A stretch of DNA of 64,000 nt from contig JADDOH010010121.1 of assembly GCA_016648135.1 (NCBI GenBank), forward strand, positions 1-64,000. Direction: 5' to 3'. Both the position numbers and the translations under genes were made by a program. Positions within the stretch are counted from its first letter, which is position 1, and each line of letters opens with the position of its first letter. Below are positions 32,204 through 43,044 of this stretch, one piece after another. The stretch is from Agrypnia vestita (taxonomy: Eukaryota > Arthropoda > Insecta > Trichoptera > Phryganeidae). The notes under the pieces are model-generated. The model saw only the letters and a list, made by a program, of their open reading frames with translations, did not search any database and was not told the origin of the DNA.

Positions 32204-33111
32204 GAGGCATGAATCTACATGAATAATATTAAGGACTCGCTCTGTTTCACTCGTATATACGAGAATTGAACCTTTTTGTTTTGATATTGTAATAGGTACA
32301 TTTTAAACATTCTTTTCCTCGATCATTCGACCCACACGATCAAACCAATAGTGTCGCTTGTTTATCTTATATACTATGTTAAAACAACTTTATACAGGCT
32401 TCGCTTTTACATCGGTGTTGGTACTAGGAATCCAATGTGCATCGCTAATCCAGCATATTCTGACAACTACAAATCTATTAGCCATTACTGCACTCAAAAC
32501 ACTTCATTTTTTTCTTGGCACTCAACATTTTTTCCTTTCCTTCACCCCTTATTTATTCCGGCATGTACGTCGACTGAGAGAGAGATTGAGAGAAAGGCTG
32601 AAGCTATTTTTGTCCCGAGTAGACCGACTTTAAGGTGATTGTATTATTATTACAATAGATGTCGCCAGTATGCACTTTACAAGCAAAAATATTGCGAATA
32701 TTATTTTTATCAGAATAAGTAACTGTGTTCAATTAATAATATTTTTTTAATAATACGAGTATATTAATCTCATTTTAAAATGGTTTAAATTAATGTAATT
32801 TATTTTTCAGAAATGGGAATTTGTATTATTATTTTTCTTTTTCATATAAAATATTTCTGTTCGATTAATTATTTATAATCAAAATGAATTGAATGTTTTG
32901 GGAGCGCTATCAACTAAGCAATAATATATATAAAACAAAATGTTATTATATTTAAACACAAACTAGACGGGACGTACTTAGTTATAAATGAATAAAAATT
33001 CTATGAGAAATGTCAAGACGTCCAGTATCATCACGTCAAAGTAGACGAAGTGTATAATTAAAATATTTTGAAAATATGATGAAAACCTATCTAAACTCAT
33101 GGCCTTAACTA
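32204..33111. other. Intergenic, no gene recognised
   Basis: A frame starting at the ATG at 32388 runs with hydrophobic and basic stretches to 32633, in two overlapping phases. No family is recognised and no splice context is seen, so it is not called. Confidence 0.4.
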
Positions 33112-34396
33112 TTAGGTCCTTACATATGAAATTGGCGTTTTGCCGTACTGGCAAATTTGATCTCAAATATCTTCTCTTTGGTTAGGAATTCCAAATCCAA
33201 ATTTATACAGCTATTTACTCATGTATTTGTGTTTTGAAAATTATAATTCGTTTGTTTTTTCCTCAATTGTTTTTTTCTTTGCGTCACTCAGTTTACAAAA
33301 TGAAAAACTTGAAATATCGCGTTATTTACGAGTACGAGTTCCACCGTGGCACCAGTGCTGCAGAAACGGCTCGAAGGATTAATGATGTGTATGGCGACGG
33401 TGCCGCAAAAGAAAACACATTGCGTTTTTGGTTCCAACGTTTTCGTTCTGGAAATTTCGACCTGCAGAACAAGCCCCGTGGACGGCCGGAGACCAAAGTT
33501 GATAATGAAGAATTGAAGGCTATTGTGGAAGCGGATCCATCGCAAACCACATCCGAGTTAGCTGCAGGCTGCGATGTTAGTGATCAAACTGTTTTAATCC
33601 ACTTGAAGCAAATTGGTAAGGTGAAAAAGCTTGAAAGGTGGGGACCTCACGATTTGAGTGAAGCAAATCAACAAACGCGCGTTGACTGCTGCGTTGCATT
33701 ACTCAACCGGCACAATAATGAAGGGATTTTAAATCGAATCATTACCTGTGATGAAAAGTGGATCCTTTACGATAATCGGAATCGCTCATCGCAATGGCTG
33801 AACCCTGCCGAACCAGCCAAACCACGCCCCAAGCGAAAATTGACTCCAAAAAAGTTACTTGTGAGCGTTTGGTGGACTAGTGCTGGTGTCGTTCACTATA
33901 GCTTTCTTAAATCTGGCCAGACGATGACGGCAGATGTCTATTGTCAGCAACTGCAAACCATGATGGAAAAGCTAGCTGCTAAACAACCGAGGCTGGTTAA
34001 TCGCTCTAGGCCACTGCTGCTTCATGATAACGCTAGACCACACACTGCACAACAGACGGCTACCAAATTAGAGGAGCTTCAGTTGGAATGTCTAAGACAT
34101 CCACCGTACTCTCCGGACCTTGCCCCAACAGATTTCCATTTTTTTCGAAATTTGGATAACTTCTTGCAAAGGAAAAAATTCATCTCCGATGGGGCAGTCC
34201 AAACCGCCTTCAAAGATTCTATTGATTCCCGTCCGAATGGTTTTTTTAGTAAAGGGATCGATGAACTACCTATGAGATGGCAAAAGTGCGTAGATAGCAA
34301 TGGTACATACTTTGATTAAATAAATATATTATAATAAAAAAAATCGGCTTTATGTTCCTCCCATACTAAACGTCAATTTCATATGTAAGGACCTAA
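33112..34396 (+). mobile_element. Complete mariner transposon
   Basis: This 1285-bp element is bounded by near-perfect inverted ends starting TTAGGTCCTTACATATGAAA and flanked by TA on both sides (33110-33111, 34397-34398). Its size is that of a full mariner, and the transposase frame is uninterrupted. TIR similarity and the intact gene suggest fairly recent insertion. Confidence 0.93.
33300..34319 (+). CDS. mariner transposase, apparently intact (339 aa)
   Basis: The ATG at 33300 is chosen because upstream codons in frame belong to the TIR-proximal leader and start with no ATG. The usual mariner length is about 340-350 aa. The N-terminal ~110 residues form the paired-like double helix-turn-helix (RFWFQRFRSGNF, then GRP). 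Then the DDE nuclease: D in ITCDEKW, D in LLLHDNARPH, and D in SPDLAPTDFHFF. The last two aspartates are separated by 34 residues, so D,D34D, which defines mariner. The linker has RWGPHDL in place of the common WVPHEL. The C terminus ends WQKCVDSNGTYFD, as in related insect mariners. It performs cut-and-paste transposition at TA. Activity is possible but untested. Confidence 0.93.
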   Translation: MKNLKYRVIYEYEFHRGTSAAETARRINDVYGDGAAKENTLRFWFQRFRSGNFDLQNKPRGRPETKVDNEELKAIVEADPSQTTSELAAGCDVSDQTVLIHLKQIGKVKKLERWGPHDLSEANQQTRVDCCVALLNRHNNEGILNRIITCDEKWILYDNRNRSSQWLNPAEPAKPRPKRKLTPKKLLVSVWWTSAGVVHYSFLKSGQTMTADVYCQQLQTMMEKLAAKQPRLVNRSRPLLLHDNARPHTAQQTATKLEELQLECLRHPPYSPDLAPTDFHFFRNLDNFLQRKKFISDGAVQTAFKDSIDSRPNGFFSKGIDELPMRWQKCVDSNGTYFD

Positions 34397-34398
34397 TA

Positions 34399-35000
34399 TT
34401 TGAGTATAATTTTTTAACATAAATTTATTTATTTTTAATATCCTCTTATTATTATATAATTATTTTAAGTATTAAAAATGATGATATTTAATATTAATAT
34501 CCGTCAGATTTGATAGTAAAAATTCAGTAGTTAATAAATTACTGGGTAAGGATAATTGTTTGCTTTTATTACTTGCAATATTTAAATAATGCTCATAAAA
34601 TACAACAATAAAGCATTATATTCTAACCGATTACCGATTATATACGGATATTGCTTTTTCAACAAAATGACAATGTATTATAATTGGCGGAAAATGGGCC
34701 AAAGGGGTCCACTCACGCCACCGCATCGTAATAGGGTTGGTCATAAGATTTCGCTTTGTCCGCATTTGGGTGGTCTTTGTGTCTCTGTCAGTCGGACAAA
34801 ACAGAAAGAATGAGCTTAACTGGATACAAAATTTAATAAAAAATCATAAATAAATATACATTAATAATTTAAGTTACTTCGGCAAAGTTATCACTGGTTA
34901 TGATAACTAATGTCAACTTTATTAATTTGAATATTAAAATATAATAATTTGAATTAATTAAAATAATTAAAAACTCATTTTTAAATGTTTGTTTATATGT
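34399..35000. other. Intergenic, no gene recognised
   Basis: AT-rich. A moderately GC part at 34690-34800 has no repeat partner here. Confidence 0.5.
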
Positions 35001-35004
35001 GGGG

Positions 35005-35222
35005 CATAAAAGTAATGGCAGAAATTAGGATTACTAATTAATAATGTACTGAATTCGAGATTTTGTAGGAAACATAGCCTATAAAACTAGGATTGGCCTT
35101 TAAATTGATAATAGGAAACATAATTTTGAAGGGACAGATACATAAAATATAGAATACACGATGACTGCTTTCAATTTTTTTTAAATTTTTTGAATATTGT
35201 TGCCTTTGCTCTTATACCCCAT
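35005..35222. mobile_element. MITE, second copy of the inner 12.1-kb element
   Basis: Shares ATAATGTACTGAATTCGAGA, ATAGATACATAA-like and TTTGAATATTGTTGCCTTTG blocks with 12095-12320. Here it is not enclosed by the AACCTCCTCGG ends, which shows the inner unit is an element in its own right. Confidence 0.55.
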
Positions 35223-35984
35223 ATACCTAGAAGGAGAAACCAAAAATAAAAAAAATGAAAAAATATATAGTTACCACCGGGACTTAAGCCCAAAGCTTTT
35301 TCTTACCGGAAGAATAACACTACACGTTAAACAATTTTATCACGTTGAATTTTCGAATTTACCTATCAATCCTATTATAGTGAGGTATGTCTATAATTTT
35401 TAAGAAAATGCTTCTTTTATTATATTTTGGATCTAATTTGTTTTAATTATCTAAGAACCATGTTCCAAATACCGTTTTCACCACAGAATGTGTTTTCATT
35501 AAATTTTAATAAAAATACATACAATAATTTATTAAGCAAATCATAACAACATACCAACACGCAAAACAAGCATAAAAACGAATTATTATAAAATTTTGAA
35601 AATGCATATAGAAAATAACCATAAAAACGTTGGCCGGTTATTAGTGTTTATTGTTCTAGATATATAAATCTATCAAAAAAAATTGTAAAAAAATAAATTA
35701 AATCGATTATTAGTATTTTCACTTGTAAGACAATTAAAAAAAAACTAAAAAGTTTTAGAATACCGAATATTTTTATCACTGTCTCTCTACTCATTTTAAT
35801 AGTCGTTTTATACATTCATTTTGATAATCGTCGGGACGTGGATGGGGTGGATGTGTTTAGCGCTTCTTTAAATAACTTTAAGAAAAGTGTCCGTACCAAT
35901 ACATACCTTTCATTAGCCGCTCCTAGTTTATTCCAAAATTTTCAGCTTTTTTGTGTGTACCTGCTATATGATAACAATATTTTT

Positions 35985-36330
35985 AGATGTAGGTATGTTC
36001 TAAGAACACAGTTTCTGGATTTTGTCCCCAGAGAAATGATTAATTACAGAACCCACAGAGACGAAGCAATGAATATGAGAAACGTGTGTGGAACTTTTTG
36101 TACGATGGATCAGGGCTCACTACCTGTATGAGATAACTTAAGTAATCATTCTACACAATGCAACGTTCACCAATTCCATCGTAAGAATATCCACACATTA
36201 TCAAATTTGAAAAGTTATACATTATGTTCAAATCTGAGAATCTTACGTTCATTTTAATGGACCATGCTAGAGATGTCTAGTCTTTTCTCATGAACAGGTT
36301 ATACATAGATTTTCGTCGCAACTGGTAATG
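35985..36330 (-). repeat. Dispersed repeat X, copy F
   Basis: Minus-oriented copy that preserves the terminus (TGTTCTAAGAACACAG, TTTTGTCCCCAGAG), CACAGAGACGAAGCAATG, ATTCCATCGTAAGAATATCC and on to the interior. Confidence 0.65.
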
Positions 36331-36639
36331 ATATGTCTGTAATTTTAAATTTATTTCTATATTTCAGCCGTGTGATTTTATTTTTTTCGTCGATGGTAAC
36401 GCTACTATTTATTGTTTTTATTTTTCTCATCTGAATTTCTTTTACCATAAGAGCATGATGCAGACATTCTTAATTGGAGAGATAACATTTATTTTACTTG
36501 TATTTAATGTGTGTAGGTACTATCAACGTTTCTGTATGTATCTCTTTAATTAAAATGAAAAAAATGAAAATAAAATGGTATTCCACAATTTTCTTCTTTC
36601 ACGCGCAGATAAAAGCGAATGCAATTAAACAGTCAGTGA

Positions 36640-37030
36640 AATACTTCAGCCGCTGACGTCAAAATATTGAAGTCGAAGAGGGTTCAATATGTATTTTGAA
36701 GATAAACAGATTCAGTGTGGGAGATGCGAGGAGAGTGGCGGTCGGACGGTCGAGTCGCTCCTGTCTCAACAAGTAAACATCCCGGCGGGGATTATCCGCC
36801 CATGTAGCGTGTAGCCCCAGCCTCCCTTCTTACGTCTACCCCCACTCTACATGCTAAAGGGTTGGGTTCAGAGTTCACATCCAAGTGCAGGCCATTATTC
36901 TATCTGGGCGACCAGCAGACGGCAGCCGTGACGTCAATGGTGCCACTTTAAAGTTTCATTAATAATTGCAACATTTAGAGCCGTACAGTTCGAAAAGATC
37001 GATACAAATTATTCGATCGGTTGCCTATAG
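36640..37030. promoter_or_regulatory. GC-rich island 7 with TGACGTCA
   Basis: Largest of the islands. GCTGACGTCAAAA near 36652 and GCCGTGACGTCAATGG near 36926 each hold a TGACGTCA or close CRE match. Later the sequence has ATTAATAATTGC. No coding frame and no repeat partner. Good candidate for a conserved regulatory element, unproven. Confidence 0.35.
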
Positions 37031-38460
37031 ATCCGTGAATGTTAGGAGAATCCGATACAATGACCAACATAAAGGGTTATACATCCGCGAGCCTGAAATT
37101 TAGATAGAAAGTGGATGAAAGCAAATATTACAAAATTAAGCAATTAAACTATTATTTTAGTGAAAATTTTATGAAAAAATAAATATCCCTTTCCTATCAA
37201 TGAGATCTTCAACCCTATTTCACACGAAGTTTTACAATACCAATCGAGGCTGTTTATATCACGTTCTGTTAATTCTAAATTTTTTTTAGTACTTATTCGC
37301 ATTTGATACACATTAGACATCATGAAGTGTTGTTTGTAGGGACACAAAGGAATACCTAAGCATTAAATTCACCGCTAACACTCATCCATCACCTTGGAAA
37401 CAAATTCTCGAAATTCATGGATATTTTTAGTTGTAGGAGCACCCGAATTAAATAATTATTTAGAATATGCCAGTAGTAGGTACTAATTACAGGCTAATGG
37501 AATAAATTTTTATTTATTTATACTCCCCATGAATTATATGTTTATTTATTTTACAGTGCACTAATTATTGTTCATTTCCACTTTAAATATGTTTTAAATC
37601 TATATAATTTTTTTTTGGTTTATTTTTTCTCCTTATCTTATTTATCTGGTATATTTAATTGTCTTTACATTACTTTATTATGAATTTGTTAGAGATTTCT
37701 AATTATTAATGTTTCCGTTTGTACTAATCATTGTTTGTATACATTTATCAATTAACTTATGTATGTTTTATTTCTACTATTTATTGTTTAATTATTTACT
37801 TTAAAACTAGTTTTATGTTAGGTATATAAAAATCCTTGTAACTTTCTTGTACTGTAAAAGCCCACTAGGGTGTTAAATAATAAATAAATAAAACTGCCGT
37901 AAAACTGCTGTGCAGTTTAGCATATAAGTATATGTATATTTATGTAACAAACAAAGGAAATAAATATTGAAAAAAAAAATTGTGTTGAACTATCTCTGTC
38001 TCACAAGGTTTAGTAAACAAAATATCAAGTATCTTTATAATTTAATTTAGTTTAGTAAGTACAGTAAAAATCATATGTAATTATTTTATTTACTTATTAG
38101 TTAAAAGTATATAAAATATAGTGAAAAATACAAATACAAAAGAATGGAAACGGTAAAGAAATAAGTAATTAATAATGGCATTTTTTTGGGCAAGACCACA
38201 AATTTTGTGCTTTCCCATATTTTTAATTCAAGATTTTAAAAGGTATTTCATATTTTCGTTGGGATTTATTACTTTTATTTTTTATTTATTAAAGACATTG
38301 TTGCATTTTGTTAAAAAGTTTGGGTCCAAAGTAGTTGAAACTCCTTTGCCTATATGAAATGTGTTTTCTTGTGATTTGTAAATTAAGTTTGTTTGTTCGT
38401 GTGGCAATTGTAGTTTGGGTCATTTTAAAATGTGCACTTTTGTGTTTGTATGTGTGTTTG
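37031..38460. other. Intergenic, no gene recognised
   Basis: Very AT-rich. The minus-strand frame at 37144-37347 and the plus-strand frame at 38175-38357 have no domain signal. Confidence 0.5.
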
Positions 38461-38466
38461 TATTTT

Positions 38467-38650
38467 AGGGTAGCATAGCGGGCCTCGTAGTCCATTGGGT
38501 ATGACACTGGCTTCTCACACTGAGGGTTCCGGGTTCTAATCCCGGTGAGGTCACAATTAATCTATGTGATTTACTCAAGTCTGGGTACTTTGTAGAGAGT
38601 TTCGTTTCTGCAATTGGGCGTTGAAGCGTAAATAAAATAAATTTGTCTAA
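38467..38650 (+). mobile_element. tRNA-derived SINE, family A, copy 3 (best preserved)
   Basis: A box TAGTCCATTGGGTATGAC, B box GGGTTCTAATCCCGG, AGGTCACAATTAATC, GTGATTTACTCAAG, TTGGGCGTTGAAGCG and an AATAAAATAAAT tail. The only plus-strand member of the four. Confidence 0.8.
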
Positions 38651-38789
38651 TATCAAAAACATTCAGATCTTGTTAATATGGGTCTTTTGTGGATAACTTT
38701 TGTAACAGAGTTGCAATCACCGGATTGAGTGCACTCATAGTTGCTCCTCCCCACGCAATTATACCATGTTCTATCATCGAACAATTATA

Positions 38790-39065
38790 ATTACTACAGC
38801 GAGATCTCATCCAGTAAGGCTAACCTGGATATCGAGTGTCGGACTGACGCCGCACAACGAAGCGCGTTACACGAAGTGCATCACACGGGGCATGGGAACA
38901 AATGAAAAAGAAGGGAAATCATTGCACTTGACGCAATCTTCCCTCTATCCGCTCCAGTTGCAGCCGGCCGCACACGTTTGTGTTCCCCCGGTAGCCGCTG
39001 CCGCTACCGAAACGTGCCCCGTACGCGTCGTGACTCTGCCGCAACGAGCAGCGCTTATTATTATA
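38790..39065. promoter_or_regulatory. GC-rich island 8
   Basis: GC-rich and unique in the window, with frames open on both strands as expected of GC-rich DNA. Not called coding. Confidence 0.25.
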
Positions 39066-39117
39066 TAGCGCTATATTGGCAGATGCATCTCGTCTCTCGT
39101 CTATAACGAGTATGAAG

Positions 39118-39200
39118 GCTATCCCCGCCCCGGGGACCGGCTTTGCAGTCGCGGTTTCGCCTTCTAAATCGAAACGGCGCCCGGACATGTCAGTTCGGTT
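39118..39200 (+). repeat. SINE body fragment, family D
   Basis: About 55 bases, starting GGACCGGCTTTGCAGTCGCG, are repeated almost exactly at 39918-39973. There they follow a tRNA-like head, so this copy is a body without its head. Confidence 0.55.
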
Positions 39201-39474
39201 TTTAAAAATTTGGATTAAGGTCAGGAAAAATGGACTGTATTGGACCGAGAAAGGAAAGGACTTTTTGTTTCTTGGCGTCCTTCCAGATGTCACTTCACCA
39301 AACACTCGGTTGGCCGCCAACGTGCGTTACTCCCGAAGTCCGGCGGTGACGAGATTATAAAATGTTTATAAAATGCACAATTAAAACAAGAGGAAAATTG
39401 GCGCTTTTAACAACAAGACTTGTCGAAACGAAGGGTTAATTTAAAGGTAACATTCATACTATTATAAATTAGGG

Positions 39475-39562
39475 CTAACTTGCTGGTCTGGAGTGTGATA
39501 CGAACCGGCCACCTTTGGATCACAAGGCGAGAGTTCTAACCACAAGACCAATAAGCCACTCA
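39475..39562 (-). mobile_element. tRNA-like SINE head, family E, copy 1
   Basis: The minus strand reads TGGTCTTGTGGTTAGAAC, then GCCTTGTGATCC and GGCCGGTTCGTATC, tRNA-like A and B boxes. A collinear, more decayed plus-strand copy is at 55.36 kb. Confidence 0.55.
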
Positions 39563-39844
39563 TTTGTACTTGTCCCTGAGTTATCTTGGCATTGGTAGCC
39601 ATATTTATTGTTTACTCTATTGTTGGTTGTCAAAGAGCCTACGGTGTTTTGGCATGATTCGACGATTTAACAAGATAATAAAGATTTTTGGCTAAAAACT
39701 GCACCATTATACATCAGCCGTATTCGCCAGATAAACCCTTTTATTTAAAAGAAAGAAAAAATATTAAAAGAAGGTGTATTGTCAACGTAAATAGAGACAG
39801 AATCGCTGAAGGAACTATAAGTTGTACATAAAACTTTGTCCAAG

Positions 39845-39985
39845 AAGTAGCTTGCTGATGTGGTGGTCATGACGCCCGCCTACTGATCTGGTGGTCAGGG
39901 ATTCGAGCCTCTTTCTAGGACCGGCTTTGCAGTCGCGGTTTCGCCTTCTAAACTGAAACGGCGCCCGGACATGCAACGAAGCGCC
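39845..39985 (+). mobile_element. tRNA-derived SINE, family D, with head and body
   Basis: Head with ATGTGGTGGTCATGACG and B box GGGATTCGAGCC, followed by GGACCGGCTTTGCAGTCGCG and CGGCGCCCGGACATG. The body is shared with 39.12-39.20 kb. Confidence 0.55.
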
Positions 39986-40564
39986 ATCTCTCTCCGGCGC
40001 CTGCCCAAGACGAAACGAGACGGAACATGACACTTTTTATTTTTGACGAGATCTTTATTACGCATTTTTACCGCTCATTATTTTTACGATTCCAGGTCTT
40101 TCGAAATTCGGGAAAGCCTTATTTGAGACGCCCTTCCCGCGGGGTTAATTCGGTATTTTTTATTTTATGATCCATACTCGTAATCATACATCGCACCCCA
40201 AGTGCAAAACCTTTTGAAAATATGTATTTGGATTTTTTACTCTTGGAATTCCTAAAGCTGTACAGTCAGCTTCTAATGAATCTGTTGCTTATATGTGTAT
40301 TTTATTATAACAATTTTTACAATTAATATTAATTGTACCTACTTATATTTACTTGATATTTAATTATAAATAATATGAAAAATGTTTACTTTCACTTTTT
40401 GTTATTTATAACAAATATAACGTTTTCAATACTCCAATTTTTCCAATTTCTTGGGGTCTACGATACTGTATGTGATTACTTTATACTATATTATACTAGC
40501 TGCAACACGCCAAAAATGACGGAACATTGGCTTGCGTCTTTGCTAAGCCCTAGTATATATTTAT

Positions 40565-40715
40565 AGCATCTTTTTGGCGGTCTACGGAGAGCAGCGTTAA
40601 TCGGCCGGTTCGGCTTTGGTGGCCCGGAGTTCAAGCCCCATCTCTGGCCGTTTTTTTAGCCGTGAATTCGAACGAAATTACGGACGTTACACGAAGTTAC
40701 GGAGACAGACAGAAA
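40565..40715 (+). mobile_element. tRNA-derived SINE, family C, copy 2
   Basis: GGAGTTCAAGCCCC, CTCTGGCCG, AGCCGTGAATTCGAACG, TTACGGACGTTACACG and a GACAGACAG tail match the 11.6-kb copy in order. The upstream GCTAAGCCC...TTTTTGGCGGTC segment also recurs in reverse at 45.69-45.74 kb. Confidence 0.65.
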
Positions 40716-41314
40716 AATAACGAAATTATTATATTTTCGATTACATTTACGTTTGATTATAATTTCTATCACATATATATATATTATACTCTGACTACTC
40801 TACATACGGCTAGACCGCTTAATCCACTACCGCAAATGCATCAGCTCTGTAGCATTGACACTTTTACTAACTGCCTTCTTGGCTAAACATCAAAAGTTTC
40901 TAATTTTACATGAATTTGCAATGGTAAAAAAAGTCTTATAAAAAACCCTCTAAACATTTGACTTAATATTTAAAAATTAATTCGGCGCGATACTTTATGT
41001 ACCTACATTGCCGCCATATTCTTGATTTTCAAATTTATCTATAATAATTTACACAACTACAGCTAAACTAATATTTATTTATTTACAAATCATAAATTGG
41101 ATGTGCAAGTAGCGCTGTCTGTCTGCTGACACATCGTAATACCCAATACTAAACTTAAGAGACTAAAGGACGACGTGAGGAGTGGGAGGGGGAGGGGAAG
41201 ATTCGAGTCGGGTGGGTGTTGCTGATTAAAATATATTCTAAAAGAAAGCAGTCTACCCTTCAGTCGAAGCATTAATAATTTTCTCACTTTTTTGCCGTAC
41301 AAGCTGATATTAAT

Positions 41315-41341
41315 TTTTCGATTTTTTGCATCATCTTCAGT
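41315..41341 (-). other. Hammerhead-like module
   Basis: The minus strand has CTGAAGA, spacer T, GATGCAAAAAATC (GAT/ATC stem) and GAAAAATTAATA. The final base of GAAAC is A here. Weakest stem of the set. Confidence 0.4.
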
Positions 41342-42640
41342 AATATTACTAATGCTAAATTTAAGACTAAAGTAAGGAAGGTTTAGTTATTTTATGGACA
41401 GGAAATGAAATAATATTAATTAAATATTGATTATAATAGTGACTCTATTGATGCCTTTCGTCAGCTGAAATTGGTAGCTGCAGAAAGTGAAATTTTGTGA
41501 AAAAAATATTCTTGCGTGAAGCAATCATATAACTTTGTCTCTTTCTCACATAGATAGTGATAATACTTAATTGACGTATACATTCTTGAAGTATCATGAC
41601 TAAAAAATCGACGTGTAATAGGGTTTTTTGTTTTTCTATTACAATGTAAGCATTCAAGTTGATACTTTTGGATATCAATATCACAAAATGTCATCATTTT
41701 GTTCATATTTTTCATAATAAAACAATCAAATTTAAAAAAAGATATTTTTGCAGTCAATTTAATGAAAAATATATAACTTTTTATTATAAAACAATAATGG
41801 AAAATCTCACAAAATTAATCTTTTAGTACGTATTAGAATTAACGATGCACAAAAATGTGACATTCTGAACTCAAAAACGTTTTTTTTGGAAAGGCGATAA
41901 GTCGATGCGATATGTACATAAAATTCTTTATTTATTTATTTCTTAATCACGTATAGTATAAAATATTGGTTGTACTATGTCTGTCTCACTAGAAGAATTT
42001 GTGTTGAGATAGGCATAGTTTACAAAATGCTTGTAAAATTTATTAGATATTAATTAATTTATATATGTTTAGTTTCAAGATATTTCCCCTTTATGTTGTT
42101 ATACATAATGGGAAATAACTTGAAAATAACTTATCATACGAATTATTAACAAATGTATAATAAATTTAATTTATTTTAATTCGTAAATTGTTAGGTTAAA
42201 ACATATTTGGTAATGTTTTATGAGGGGATCTCTTGAAAAACGGAAGAGATGTAAAACTCCATTTAAAAAACAGGCTTATGGATTATTGTTCCCTTTAACT
42301 GGATTCCACATCGTGATTTGGGCTCCCTCTTGTTTTACCACCTGTACGGACATCGTTCTCAGTTTAAATTACCCGCCATTTTTGCTCGCCAGAACACGAA
42401 ATGAACGTGTTTCTGTGATTTGGGATGACTGCAGTATTTACGATGGCAACACTCACTGAACTGATGCGAGTTGGGAAAACAGATTAAATCCCACTTTATT
42501 TCACGTTGTGGATGTATTTCAGTAAAATTAATTGTTTTTTGAACAACTATGGTTATTAGGATCTTTAAAAAAATTGAGGAAAACAGAAATTCAAAAATTT
42601 AAAAGATGTGACACCATTTTATAAATAAAATAATTAAAAC
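41342..42640. other. Intergenic, no gene recognised
   Basis: Contains the 41.97-kb copy of the short ACTATG...CACTAGAAGAAT repeat. The open frame at 42220-42459 lacks any domain. Confidence 0.5.
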
Positions 42641-42649
42641 TTCTTCAAT

Positions 42650-42765
42650 AAACTGTCTTTTTTGTCTTTTGTCAATTTTTGTCTTTTGTCTTTGATTTGT
42701 CATATATTTTTATTTCTTGCTTAATTTACATATTTGTCTTTTATTGTCTATGCTTTGTCTATGTT
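42650..42765 (+). repeat. Degenerate TTTTGTC tandem tract
   Basis: TTTTGTCT-like units recur about ten times with irregular spacing, making a T/G/C-biased low-complexity stretch. It lies just upstream of the module at 42.87 kb. Confidence 0.55.
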
Positions 42766-42868
42766 CCGGGGGTAATCTATGGCAGTGCATTTTCTTTGTT
42801 TGTTATTTTTCTATGACTATAAATTAAGATCTATACTTATTATGATTCTTCAGTATACCTTGAATTCT

Positions 42869-42898
42869 CTTAAAGAAGGGACCGTTGGTTCCCGAAAC
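42869..42898 (+). other. Hammerhead-like module
   Basis: TTAAAGA (decayed CTGANGA), spacer A, GGGACC...GGTTCCC hairpin and GAAAC, then ATGTCGAGTGTTTGTTAAAA. The stem is kept while the first box has drifted. Confidence 0.5.
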
Positions 42899-43013
42899 AT
42901 GTCGAGTGTTTGTTAAAATAAAATTAGTGGTTAAAACACAGTAACTTGTTTTTAATTTTAATAATTAAAACTTCGTTTTAACCACACTTCAATTTTGTTT
43001 TAAAAATATAGCA

Positions 43014-43040
43014 TGTTTAGGGAGCGATGCTCCCTAAACA
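43014..43040. repeat. 12-bp-arm hairpin derived from the PLE module
   Basis: Arms TGTTTAGGGAGC and GCTCCCTAAACA with loop GAT. Read on the minus strand, the stem-loop GGGAGCATCGCTCCC is identical to that of the 17.6-kb PLE, but the flanking conserved boxes are replaced by bases that extend the pairing. Confidence 0.65.
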
Positions 43041-43044
43041 GGAC

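Noticed and set aside
32351..32640. Two overlapping 90-codon plus-strand frames
   Set aside because: Both phases are open over the same bases and neither shows a recognisable family, start context or splice sites.
38919..39360. Long open frames on both strands
   Set aside because: GC-rich DNA opens frames on both strands; the part reading MSGRRFDLEGETATAKPV is the repeated SINE body, not a gene.
41445..41757. Two overlapping minus-strand frames, one with YQLECLHCNRK
   Set aside because: It recalls the Cys-rich start of a PLE GIY-YIG domain and lies upstream of a module on that strand, but the YIG, R and EH positions do not follow. A match by chance is as likely.
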